DNA of 64,000 bases from Leyella lascolaii. GTDB lineage: Bacteria > Bacteroidota > Bacteroidia > Bacteroidales > Bacteroidaceae. A program made the position numbers and the translations under genes. Location of the stretch: the NCBI RefSeq assembly GCF_900079775.1, contig NZ_LT556049.1, forward strand, positions 32,468 through 96,467, given 5' to 3'. This document shows positions 1 to 9,000 of the stretch, piece by piece; the first letter of the stretch is position 1, and every line of letters starts with the position of its first letter. The notes below the pieces were generated by a model. That model made no database searches, was not told where the DNA came from, and saw nothing but the letters and a program-made list of their open reading frames with translations.

Positions 1-691
1 TGGTGTCGGCATGCACTATGTTCTTCACAGTGGTGCCGCTGACAATCATAAGGGAACCGCACCACAGGTAGTAAGCCAGATCCTTCACTGAGAGTATGGC
101 GCGGTGGAGGCGCCGCATATGGTGTTTCACGACATAGGCGAACAGCATCGGAGCCACAAGCACCGTACACACCTTATATAATATGATGAAGAACGCCTCG
201 AAGAACGACATGTGCGCGCCCTTCTCTATGAGCGGAAGGCACAACGGTATGAGCAGAGCAGTGATGAAGTTTGACAGAAACGTGTATGCCGTCATCTGCT
301 CTATGTCGCCTCCTATCTTCCTCACCACCACGGCGGCGGCTGACGCGCACGGTCCGATGACGCATATAAGCATAGCCTCCATGAGCACAAGACTGTCGCC
401 GGTCATGCCGAACCCCACCACAAGAGCCGTGATAAGCACTACCGTGAGCAACTGGAACGCACTCACCCAAAGATGCCACGGCACTATGCGGAGCTTTCTG
501 AAGTCTACCTTGCAGAAGGTTACGAAGAGCACGAGAAACATGAACACGGGCAGCATGGCGTCGAGAACGGGCGCGAAGAAGGCGGAGGCTGCGCTCAGCG
601 AGGGGGTGAAGGCGAACGTGAGATAGAATATGGCTCCCATGGCAATGGCTATGGCGAGAGTCCAGTCTTTTATGAACCTGATGACACTCAT
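1..691 (-). CDS. BASS-family (bile acid:sodium symporter-like) transporter, 3' end cut by window
   Basis: The frame is open from an ATG at 691 to the left edge, so only the N-terminal ~230 residues are present. The protein starts MSVIRFIKDW and is a chain of hydrophobic helices broken by short charged loops (for example CKVDFRKLRIV). A conserved-looking stretch, VIGPCASAAAVVVRKIGGD, resembles the small-residue helix-break region of BASS/ArsB-like secondary transporters. It probably imports an organic anion with sodium across the inner membrane; the substrate cannot be told. A weak Bacteroidota -7 box (TAATTTTGT on the minus strand, 718-726) lies 27 bases upstream of the start. The family call is from memory of the sequence pattern and moderately sure. 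Confidence 0.6.
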   Translation of the reverse strand, partial: MSVIRFIKDWTLAIAIAMGAIFYLTFAFTPSLSAASAFFAPVLDAMLPVFMFLVLFVTFCKVDFRKLRIVPWHLWVSAFQLLTVVLITALVVGFGMTGDSLVLMEAMLICVIGPCASAAAVVVRKIGGDIEQMTAYTFLSNFITALLIPLCLPLIEKGAHMSFFEAFFIILYKVCTVLVAPMLFAYVVKHHMRRLHRAILSVKDLAYYLWCGSLMIVSGTTVKNIVHADT

Positions 692-1105
692 AACGTTTTG
701 GATTTGTCTTACAGGTGACAAAATTAGCACAAAATTATCATATTCGTCGCCCCGCAAACGCTTTTTTTGGCACACAGATTGCGTAGAATAAGATAATGGA
801 GAGACTTGCGGAGGCGTTTGTCGGTTTTTTATCGTATCTTTGCATAAGCCGTGCTGCACTCGGGAAAGTGAAAACCTGTTTTCTTTCCGCTCGTTTGCTA
901 CGGCTTTGCATAAGTCAGGCTGGCACTCGGGAAAATAAGAGCAAGCTCTTTTCCGCTCATTGGCACTGACTTTGCATAAGCCGTGCTGCACTCGGGAAAG
1001 TGAAAACCTGTTTTCTTTCCGCTCGTTTGCTACGGTTTTGCATAATTCAGGCTGGCACTCGGGAAAACAAGAGCAAGCTCAATGTTATTATAAAACGATG
1101 GAATA
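692..1105. repeat. Intergenic region with four 66-bp promoter-like repeat units (835-1100)
   Basis: TTTG of the core TTTGCATAA recurs at 839, 905, 971 and 1037, exactly 66 bases apart. Units 1 and 3 are nearly identical, as are 2 and 4, giving a 132-bp higher-order period. Each unit has the core, then an arm like CTGCACTCGGGAAA, a central small palindrome (GAGCAAGCTC or GAAAACCTGTTTTC) and a partly complementary arm. The first core sits in TATCTTTGC (835-843), a consensus Bacteroidota -7 element pointing at the acetyltransferase gene. The rest (720-830) shows no gene. Confidence 0.85.
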
Positions 1106-1573
1106 ATGAACATACGCAGAGCGTCTGAAAAAGACATACCACAGATAAAGAAACTGCTCGATCAGGTGAACGCCGTGCATCATGAGGGGCGTCCGGACCT
1201 GTTCCGTCTCGGGCGGAAATATGACGACGGAGAACTCAAGGACATATTACAGGACGACAGACGTCCGGTCTTTGTGGCGGCTGACAGCAGCGACACGGCT
1301 GTGGGATATGTTTTCTGCGTGCTGCAAAAACCCGGAGACAGCCATATTCTCGAACCTGTCACCACCCTGTATATAGACGACCTGTGCGTAGACAAGGACT
1401 GTCGCGGACAGCACATCGGCACGGAGCTTTACCGGCATGTGCTCGACTTCGCGCGCGAGAAAGGCTGCCACAACCTCACACTCAACGTGTGGAGCTGCAA
1501 CCCGGAGGCAATGAGGTTTTACGAGCGTTGCGGACTGACACCGCAGAAGGTGTGCATGGAACAGATTATCTGA
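1106..1573 (+). CDS. GNAT-family N-acetyltransferase
   Basis: 155 residues, a normal length for a single GNAT domain, which transfers an acetyl group from acetyl-CoA to an amine. The N-terminus (MNIRRASEKDIPQIKKLL) is the typical first strand and helix. Residues ~85-110 (LYIDDLCVDKDCRGQHIG) form the core strand and the acetyl-CoA pyrophosphate loop (RGxxxG as RGQHIG). The NVWSCNPEAMRFYERCGL segment is the usual C-terminal N-x-x-A-x-x-FYE-x-x-G motif. The substrate is unknown. It follows the 66-bp repeat array and is followed 53 bases later by a same-strand glycosyltransferase. Confidence 0.9.
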   Translation: MNIRRASEKDIPQIKKLLDQVNAVHHEGRPDLFRLGRKYDDGELKDILQDDRRPVFVAADSSDTAVGYVFCVLQKPGDSHILEPVTTLYIDDLCVDKDCRGQHIGTELYRHVLDFAREKGCHNLTLNVWSCNPEAMRFYERCGLTPQKVCMEQII

Positions 1574-1626
1574 CAGCCGCGACGCGGTTATTACACCCGG
1601 ACAATCATCAGAAAAGGCAAAAGACA

Positions 1627-2649
1627 ATGGACAAACAACCGGCAAAAGTGGATGTGGCGGTACTCATCCTGTTCTTCAACCGCCCCGAAAGACTCAAGGA
1701 AGTGTTCGATGAAGTGAGGAAGGCAAGACCATCGCGGCTCTTCCTCTATCAGGACGGACCGCGCGGCGGGCACGACATTGCCGGCATCGAGGCATGCCGG
1801 CGCGTGGTGGAGGACATTGACTGGGAGTGCGACGTACGCCGGATGTACCAACAGCGCAACTACGGCTGCGACCCGTCGGAGTACATATCGCAGAAATGGG
1901 CGTTCTCCATCGTCGACAAATGCATAGTGCTTGAGGACGACGATGTGCCGTCGCAGTCGTTCTTCCCGTTCTGTAAGGAGATGCTCGACCGTTATGAGCA
2001 CGACGAGCGCATCACCATGATAGCAGGCTTCAACAGCGACGAGGTGACGCCGGGGGTGCCGTGCGACTACTTCTTCACGTCGGTGTTCTCCATATGGGGA
2101 TGGGCTTCGTGGAGGCGGGTCGTAGACACGTGGGACGCTTCCTATGCCTTTCTTGACGACGAGTTCGCCATGAGCCAGCTCAAAGGAGTGATGCGCCAGA
2201 GACGCTATTGTGCCGACACGCTGCGCGCATGCTACGACCACCGCCCCTCTGGAAAGGAGTATTATGAGACTATCTTCTGGTCTGCCATGGTGATGAACAG
2301 CGGACTCGCCATCATGCCTACACGCAACATGATAAACAACCGGGGCGCGACCGAAGGCTCCACCCATTTCGCAGGAAGCCTCGCCACAATGCCACGGAGG
2401 CTGCGGAGACTGTTCACAATGAGACGCTTTGAGGTGGATTTCCCGCTGAGACACCCGCGTTATGTCATAGAGAATGTGGAGTACAAGGAGCGGACATACC
2501 GCACCTACGGCTACGGACATCCGTGGATAAAGGCTGGAAGGTCGGTAGAGGAGCTTCTGCTCAACCTTCGCTACGGCAACTTCGGCATCATTGCGCGCGC
2601 CGTACGACGCCGTCTGGCAAAATGGATGGGACGCGACAGCCACAAATAA
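1627..2649 (+). CDS. Glycosyltransferase (GT2-like, HlpA-type)
   Basis: 340 residues from the ATG at 1627. The open frame extends upstream but only over the GNAT gene, so this start is preferred. The protein opens with a Rossmann-type strand, VDVAVLILFFNRPERL. It continues with FLYQDGPRGG (nucleotide-sugar loop) and CIVLEDDDVPSQSFF, whose acidic DDD is the likely DxD metal/sugar-nucleotide site. The SIWGWASWRRVVDTW segment is typical of the family often labelled hemolytic protein HlpA-like, which are glycosyltransferases. It probably adds a sugar to a surface glycan. It ends 10 bases from the end of a convergent GT4 gene. Confidence 0.8.
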   Translation: MDKQPAKVDVAVLILFFNRPERLKEVFDEVRKARPSRLFLYQDGPRGGHDIAGIEACRRVVEDIDWECDVRRMYQQRNYGCDPSEYISQKWAFSIVDKCIVLEDDDVPSQSFFPFCKEMLDRYEHDERITMIAGFNSDEVTPGVPCDYFFTSVFSIWGWASWRRVVDTWDASYAFLDDEFAMSQLKGVMRQRRYCADTLRACYDHRPSGKEYYETIFWSAMVMNSGLAIMPTRNMINNRGATEGSTHFAGSLATMPRRLRRLFTMRRFEVDFPLRHPRYVIENVEYKERTYRTYGYGHPWIKAGRSVEELLLNLRYGNFGIIARAVRRRLAKWMGRDSHK

Positions 2650-2659
2650 GGGGCACGGC

Positions 2660-3814
2660 TCATCCGAGATAAATCCTTTCGTATTCTTCCTGCATATGTC
2701 TTATGCCGAACCGCGACATGGCATATGCCTTGGCTTCAGCACCGAGCGAGCGGAGGTCGGAGCGTGGTATGACTTCTCTGAACAGCCGGAGGAAAGCCTC
2801 ATCATCATTGCCGCTCACCTTCAGGAGCCATGAGGGAGGCAACGTGTCGCCCAGACCAGGACAGTCGTTTGCCACGACTGGCAGACCCGCCATGCTCGCC
2901 TCGATGGACATTATGCTCAGACCTTCAAACTCGGAGGGCATGAACAGGCAGTCGAAAGATGAGAGCACGCCCGACAGGCCGTACATCGGCGGAGTAAGAG
3001 TGGCATTGCCGCACCGCGCCACGGCACGCTCCACGTCGGGCAGAAGACTGCCGTCGCCCATCACATGAAAGTGATAACGCCTGTCGCCAGCCATGCTCCC
3101 GAGCAGCCTTATAAGATGTTCCACTCCTTTCTGACGCTCCATTCTTCCGGCAAAGAGAACGTTGATGCAGCCTTCCTTTATCCCTGCATACGGCTTTTGG
3201 GCAACAGGCTGCACACCATTATATATAATAGGAAGAGTCTGTCCGTAGGCTTTCGCGTAGCACGACTGCACCGACGGCGATATAGCCACGTTGCTCGCGG
3301 CGCGCTGAAAGAACCGTTCCATGTGTCTGCCGAGCCTTTCCTGACCCGTCCAGAGGCGCGTGTTGTGCACCGTCCGCACTATGCGGCAGCGGCGAGTCCA
3401 TGGAAAGAGGAGGCGGAAAAAGCGTATACACATGTCCGGAGTCTCCGTGTGCACGTGTACGACATCGGGTCGCCAGCACATGTATACGGGCAGGAACCAC
3501 AGCGGAAAGCACAGTGCTGCGATGCGTTCGAAAAGAAAGTGGAAGCGTATGTCGGGCATGTGCGCGCGGTGGAAGCGTATGCCCGAGCGGTTGAGACCGC
3601 CGATGAACTCACGTGTGAAAGGCGTAGAGGCGCGCATCACCTCCACCATGTGATATTCCGTTCCTGCCGTATGGGATGACGCTATGTTTGCCGCCACCTT
3701 CTCGGCACCGCCCAAATCGAAGTGGGTCACTATGTGGAAGATACGCACGGGACGCTTTCTTCCGTCATGCTTTCCGGTGTCTGTCATTGCATTATGGTTT
3801 TTCTTATTGTCCAA
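2660..3814 (-). CDS. Glycosyltransferase family 4 protein
   Basis: 384 residues with a GT-B fold. The N-terminal domain begins RPVRIFHIVTHFDLGGAEKVAANIA, the classic GT4 glycine loop. The C-terminal donor-binding domain has INVLFAGRMERQKGVEHLI and then FMPSEFEGLSIMSIEASMAGLPVVA, which contains the E-x7-E retaining-enzyme motif. It transfers a sugar from a nucleotide-sugar to a lipid-linked or polysaccharide acceptor at the cytoplasmic membrane. Its start lies just left of the integrated element, and its own probable promoter (minus-strand TACCTTTG, 3943-3950) is ~130 bases upstream, so the insertion may have left it intact. Confidence 0.9.
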   Translation of the reverse strand: MDNKKNHNAMTDTGKHDGRKRPVRIFHIVTHFDLGGAEKVAANIASSHTAGTEYHMVEVMRASTPFTREFIGGLNRSGIRFHRAHMPDIRFHFLFERIAALCFPLWFLPVYMCWRPDVVHVHTETPDMCIRFFRLLFPWTRRCRIVRTVHNTRLWTGQERLGRHMERFFQRAASNVAISPSVQSCYAKAYGQTLPIIYNGVQPVAQKPYAGIKEGCINVLFAGRMERQKGVEHLIRLLGSMAGDRRYHFHVMGDGSLLPDVERAVARCGNATLTPPMYGLSGVLSSFDCLFMPSEFEGLSIMSIEASMAGLPVVANDCPGLGDTLPPSWLLKVSGNDDEAFLRLFREVIPRSDLRSLGAEAKAYAMSRFGIRHMQEEYERIYLG

Positions 3815-4119
3815 ATGTTGCGCTAAGTGAAATATTCTTGTAAATCAGAAAGTTATCCTCAATCAAAAAGAGAATAGGTAATGGTTTGGAAACCACCGAA
3901 CTTCACCATTCTGCTCATCTTCAATAAGTCAATCAACTGGGACAAAGGTACGAAATAAATTTGAGAATGTTCCATAAAAACACTTTTTAAACGATAGATG
4001 TATATAAACAAATTATTGCGAAATGTTAAAATACGAGCAAATGGAATATTTTTCTACATATTGTTGCTTGTATTCGGAATATTTTCCGTATATTTGTTAC
4101 CAGATTAAAAAATTAAATT
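3815..4119. other. Intergenic region holding the left junction of the integrated element
   Basis: This AT-rich stretch separates the chromosomal GT4 gene from the first element gene. It contains a minus-strand -7 box (TACCTTTG, 3943-3950) facing the GT4 gene and a plus-strand -7 box (TATATTTG, 4089-4096) facing the 4120 gene. The element boundary should therefore fall between about 3950 and 4089. I looked for a direct repeat shared with 19438-19785 and found none long enough to call an att site. Confidence 0.5.
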
Positions 4120-4719
4120 ATGGAGATATTTCAGACATCTTTATTCCCTTCAAGGAAGGGAGAGTTTAAACCCGATGAGTTCAAAAATGCAATCCATGGT
4201 ACCCCATTTTTAGAATGCGTAAAAAATGGATTAAACAATGGCTTTCGTAGAATGCGAGAAACTTTTGCAGCAGGTGATATGTCAATGCGGAATGAATCCA
4301 ACTTTTTACATGAGGCTATTTTTAATAGTATAAGGACTCAGATTGATACCTATATGCCAACTTGGAATGTAAATTTTTCTACCAATAAAATTGGTTCTGA
4401 AAGGTTGTTCTTTACATTTGGGGACTATATCTTTATTCTTAAGATTACTGGGGCAAAAACTAATGACACCAAGCCGTCACGATGTATTGAATATCAAGAA
4501 GCGGATAAGCATATTATCACTTTGGAATACACCTTAGATGACATGCGGGAATCAATACAATCTGCATATTTCCAATATAAAAAGGGTAAATCGTCAACTT
4601 ACATTATGTCTGTTCCATTGTATCAACCTTTTGAAATCCAAGAAGAAGCTCAATCGGAAGATATAAAAATAGAAGTGAAGAAGCCAATACTAAAGGTTTC
4701 AAAGAAAAAAGCGAAGTAA
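4120..4719 (+). CDS. Unknown protein, cargo of the mobile element
   Basis: 199 residues, AT-rich and unlike the host genes in composition. I do not recognise a family. No signal peptide or membrane segment is visible. The centre is a mixed alpha/beta region (RLFFTFGDYIFILKITGAK, then HIITLEYTLDDMRESIQSAYFQYKKGK). The last ~30 residues are strongly charged and lysine-rich (IKIEVKKPILKVSKKKAK). It is 3 bases upstream of the XRE/ImmA gene, so the two are almost certainly co-transcribed from the -7 box at 4089. By position it is the likely partner of that regulator-protease, perhaps a toxin or a defense effector; that role is inference only. Confidence 0.75.
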   Translation: MEIFQTSLFPSRKGEFKPDEFKNAIHGTPFLECVKNGLNNGFRRMRETFAAGDMSMRNESNFLHEAIFNSIRTQIDTYMPTWNVNFSTNKIGSERLFFTFGDYIFILKITGAKTNDTKPSRCIEYQEADKHIITLEYTLDDMRESIQSAYFQYKKGKSSTYIMSVPLYQPFEIQEEAQSEDIKIEVKKPILKVSKKKAK

Positions 4720-4722
4720 AAT

Positions 4723-5793
4723 ATGAACCCATTTAATTATGAGAAGTTAGAGATAGCTCGATTACTCAGACAAAAGACCCAAAAAGACGTTGTTAAAGAT
4801 GTTGGAATATCACAATCAACTTTATCTAAAGCTGAACATGGGTTATTGGAGTTGTCTGATGATATGATGCAGAAATTGAGCCAATACTACGACATGCCTA
4901 TTGAGTTTTTTTCCGAAATGTATGAGGTTCCACCTGTAGGTTATCTATATTATAGACGGAAATTGACTATAACAAACAAAATAATAGATTCTTTCATAGC
5001 GAAAGTACAAATTTTCAAGGCTATCATAGATTCTCTTATGCAATCAGTTGAACTTCCAGATTATACCCTAGACAACTATAGACCAAGCGAAGATTTATCT
5101 CCCAAAGAAATAGCGCATAAAATTCGCTTTTCTTTGAAAGTATTTCATGGACCTGTTCCTAATTTAAGTACTTTATTGGAAAATAATGGAATTGTGATAG
5201 TTCGGTTTGATTTCGGAACCGAAAAAATTGACGGTGTTTCAGCTATAACAAATGAAAATAGGAAGGTTATGTTCATTAATAGCCAAATGCCTGATGATAG
5301 AATTCGGTTTTCTATGGCTCATGAATTAGGACATATTATTATGCACATTGCAAATCCACCAAAATCAAGTGAAGAGGCTGAAAGAGAAGCGGATGAATTT
5401 GCAACAGAGTTTTTAATGCCCGAACTTGAAATACGTCCGATGTTGGAAGATTTAACAATTTCAACCTTAGCCACACTCAAAAGAAGATGGAGAGTATCCA
5501 TGCATGCAATAGTGAGAAGAGCTAAAGATTTGGAAGTTATTAGTAATCAACAATATCGCAATATGCAAATTTATTTTTCAAAGAAAGGATACACTAAATC
5601 AGAACCAATACAATTGCCAATTGAGCAACCTACAATTCTGAAAGAAACATTACGATTATACAAAGATGAGCTTGGATATTCTGACCAAGATTTGATGAGC
5701 ATAATGCATATAAATAAGAATGATTTTGCAGAATGGTTTGCACCACAACCTAAAATTATAAGGCTTCAACCGATTTTTAATAAGAGTATTTAG
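4723..5793 (+). CDS. XRE helix-turn-helix and ImmA/IrrE metallopeptidase fusion
   Basis: 356 residues. Residues ~8-62 are an XRE/Cro helix-turn-helix (LRQKTQKDVVKDVGISQSTLSKAEHG). Residues ~150-235 are an ImmA/IrrE domain: the zinc motif HELGH is at 200-204, followed by EADEFATEFLMP with the third ligand region. Proteins of this build act as repressors cleaved or inactivated on a signal (ImmA in ICEBs1, IrrE in Deinococcus) or as antitoxin/protease components. The C-terminal ~90 residues have no assignment. It is downstream of, and coupled to, the unknown 199-residue gene, and likely controls that pair or element excision. Composition is AT-rich, as expected for acquired DNA. Confidence 0.9.
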   Translation: MNPFNYEKLEIARLLRQKTQKDVVKDVGISQSTLSKAEHGLLELSDDMMQKLSQYYDMPIEFFSEMYEVPPVGYLYYRRKLTITNKIIDSFIAKVQIFKAIIDSLMQSVELPDYTLDNYRPSEDLSPKEIAHKIRFSLKVFHGPVPNLSTLLENNGIVIVRFDFGTEKIDGVSAITNENRKVMFINSQMPDDRIRFSMAHELGHIIMHIANPPKSSEEAEREADEFATEFLMPELEIRPMLEDLTISTLATLKRRWRVSMHAIVRRAKDLEVISNQQYRNMQIYFSKKGYTKSEPIQLPIEQPTILKETLRLYKDELGYSDQDLMSIMHINKNDFAEWFAPQPKIIRLQPIFNKSI

Positions 5794-5849
5794 GAATAGC
5801 GTGTTCTTGGCTATATAATTCAAGAATAAAAACATAGGAGATTAAGCAT

Positions 5850-6023
5850 ATGGCAACGAATCCACCGTCTGGTGACGGACATCGTAATGGGGCAGTGAAA
5901 GGACGTTCACAGACTTTCAATCCCAAGACAGAACAATGGGTAAAACGAGATTCCGAAACAGGTCGTTTTATGGATGTTAAGAAAGATGGTACGCCATTCA
6001 AAGGCGTAAGGAAAGAAAAATGA
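5850..6023 (+). CDS. Small conserved-looking hydrophilic protein (57 residues)
   Basis: ATG at 5850 is preceded by AGGAG (5836-5840), a good ribosome site. The product begins MATNPPSGDGHRNGAVKGRS and continues FNPKTEQWVKRDSETGRFMDVK, ending in KGVRKEK. It is polar, glycine/lysine-rich and has no membrane segment. I recall very similar short proteins near restriction and mobile-element genes in many bacteria, but know no function. It sits between the XRE/ImmA gene and the convergent restriction-modification operon, and its transcript would end at the hairpin 6035-6067. Confidence 0.7.
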   Translation: MATNPPSGDGHRNGAVKGRSQTFNPKTEQWVKRDSETGRFMDVKKDGTPFKGVRKEK

Positions 6024-6034
6024 TTATTGCTTAT

Positions 6035-6067
6035 AGCGAAGGTGGGCGAGTTATCCCCACCTTCGCT
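6035..6067. terminator. Bidirectional hairpin terminator
   Basis: A 12-base stem (AGCGAAGGTGGG at 6035-6046 with its complement at 6056-6067) with a short loop is followed by TTTAATTT on the plus strand. It lies between the convergent 57-residue gene and the restriction gene and could serve both. Confidence 0.75.
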
Positions 6068-6080
6068 TTAATTTATACTT

Positions 6081-9000
6081 TTACTGCATTGGTTTTATCA
6101 TCTTTTCGATGAATGCAATTTCTTCATCGGTTAGATGATATTTGATATAAAGTTGTTGGTCTATTTCGGGTATTGTTCCACTCCAATTAATATCACCATT
6201 TATGGTAAAATCTTGAATCGGAACAAATGCAAAACATTCCTTTGTCACATTTACAGAAGTTATCCCTTGCCGAAGAAAAAAACGAGCAAATTTCGTTAGA
6301 AGATACTTTTTATAATTCGTAGCTTCTTCCAATGTACAGAAGACAGCTGTATCAATGTAAGTTTCAGTATTAATTTCAGCAGGGGATAGTATTTGAGGCT
6401 CGGTTAATACCCGATATCCTTCACCCGGTTTAACACTCATTTCACCATTGCTGGGAACAAAACGACCAACAATTATCTTAAATTGGTCTATATACTCAAT
6501 ACCCTTAGATATGTCTGTGCGATAAACTTTCGCCCATCCTTTGCTTGTAAGTATCTTCACATCACCTTTATCACTTCCTCGAAAATATGTTCTAAATCCA
6601 AATGGATTGATTGAAAGAACAAGACTATTCAGATATGATATGGATTTTGATGTTATTTTTTCAAGGATAGAAACAGCCGCATTTGAACGAATAAGTGTAT
6701 CAAATTGATTTAAGTATCGGTTTGCCGTAATATCTTTTAAGGCATTATAATTTGTTACCTTACAAGTTCCATTATAATTCGCATCCCATAAGAACGTACA
6801 AAGCCCGCCTGCAATATCAACCGTAGGAAAAAGGTCTTTGCTTAGCTCGTAGTCATGTAGTTGAGAAAGATGAGTATCAGAAATCATATCAGAACGAAAT
6901 TCATCCAAACCTCTTCCACCCGCATACCAACGTGCAGGCATTATCAAACTTATATAATCAGGATGTACTCGTTTTGCAATATTCATAAAGTATTGATACA
7001 CAGGAACGGCTCCTCTATCAGTGCCTCCGTCCATAACCTGATACGGTGGATTTCCTACTATCGCATTGAATTTCATATTGTCGTCATCATTAGCTTTCCA
7101 GAACGAGCGTCCCTTTGCCATCTTCTCGATGAAGTTCTGGGGTTTGTTCTTGATTTGGTTGATTAAATCCTCGAAATAACGTGTGTTTACTTTGGTTTTT
7201 CGGAAGCCTACCAGCGTCCGCTTGGTGATACTCTTTGCCATCGGTGTCTTGCACACCACGAAGATGTTCTCCGCCACCACCTTGTCCCATACCGCCTGTT
7301 GTTCCTCCAACGTGTCGGCGGAAATGGTGCTGTCTTTCAGCCGCGCCCGATAGATGCCGTAAGCCATGTAAAGCGGATACAGGCCGGACTTGGAGTTGAT
7401 TTCCAATATCCGTGCATCGGAAGTGAATACCTCAGCCGTCACCTTGCCGTGGTCAATGAAACGTGGCTCGTAAAGCGTGTACTCGTATTCCTTGTCAAAG
7501 AAGTTGTAGCCACCCAGACAGTCGCCGAGGTGCATGTTCACCACGCGCCACGGCGTAAGCACGGTTTCCTTATCCGGATTGCGGAAGGTGCTGAAAATGT
7601 CCGTGATGCGTCCGATGCGTTTTTCCACACTTAGCTTGTCCGCAGCCTTGGCCATCGCACGGATGCGCTTGCCTGCCGCACGGAAGATGTCTGGGTCGTA
7701 GTATTTCTTGAAGGTGTTGAACTTCTGCTTGCTCACCCCCTTGGGCATAAACTCTTGCCACGAACGCGGGTCTATCTTCTCGGCGAAGTTGTCAATGGTG
7801 ATTTCCTCGTCCTCGTTCTCCAACTCCGCACCATAGATGAGCAAAGGCATACGGATGGAAATGCCCCGGAGAATAGAAATGGCCGCCTCACGGTTTTTCG
7901 TCTTCTTTTTCAGTTCTTCCAGTCTGCGCTTCTCTTCCTCGGTAAGTTCCTTCTTGGATTTCTTCTCCAGCTTCTCCTTCTCCTCGTATTCCTCGCCCGT
8001 CAGCCCTTGGTTGTTGATGTCCACCTGATTGGTCTTGGGCATCGCCTTGGTCTGGCCGATTATCTTTTTCAGGTCGTCAAACTCCTGCAACTCCAAATCG
8101 CCCAGTTTCAACAGTTCGTCATTGTAAAGGCTGTTGTCCTCGAAGCCGTTGCGTACCACGCGCTCCACATAGACTTTCTTGAGCTGCTCCAGCATACGAG
8201 GCACATCAAACTTGTCCATCCGGGAGCCTTCAATGGAAATAACCGGACAGAAGTTGAGGAAGTCGCCCATAATCTTGCGGTCGTTCTGTGAGGTCTTTCC
8301 CGCCTTAGCGGAAATCTTGGCGGTCTCGGCAAGCACACGCAAGGTGCGGTCGGGGGCAAAGTCGAACACGTAACACTGCTCCTTCACACGCCCGTTGATG
8401 GTGGCAGGGGTCTGCACCCGGAAAATAGTCTGCATATAACTGGATGCCGCCGTATTGTATGAGCCGGACAGCATGAACACAGCCGTCCATGCAGGAACGC
8501 TTACACCCGTTGTCAAACGCCCGCAGGACAGGGTAATGGTGCGTGTCGCATCTGGGTCTTTGCCGATGGCGTTGTTCACCGCTTCCAAGGCATCGCGGCT
8601 TTCCTCGTCCTCATCGCCGTCACCAGCCACGTTGACGATGTTAAAATACTGGAATACTGGATGCCGCTGTAACAACGCACTGAGTGCCTTGGCCTCCTTT
8701 ACCCCCGGAAGCATCCACAGCGTATGCCGAAAGATACCCCGGTATTCCTCGTTGGCAAAAGGATAACAGCTATCCTTGTCCTCCTTGGTCAGCAGGTTGA
8801 GGAAAGCGGGAACATCCCGTTCGTGGACAAAGCCGCCATCCTCGTTCACGCGGAAGAACTCGCGGAAATTGAACGCTACGTCCTCATCGGCGAACTCTTT
8901 GAGCAAGCGTCCGAGGTCGTAGGTATAGATGTTCATGACGGGCAGTGCTGCGTAGGGATTCGGGTCGCCCTGATGTACCCTGTCCCATTCCTGTTTGGCG

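Noticed and set aside
1384..1626. Upstream extension of the GT2 gene to 1384
   Set aside because: It covers the end of the acetyltransferase gene in another frame; the ATG at 1627 fits the start of the glycosyltransferase domain.
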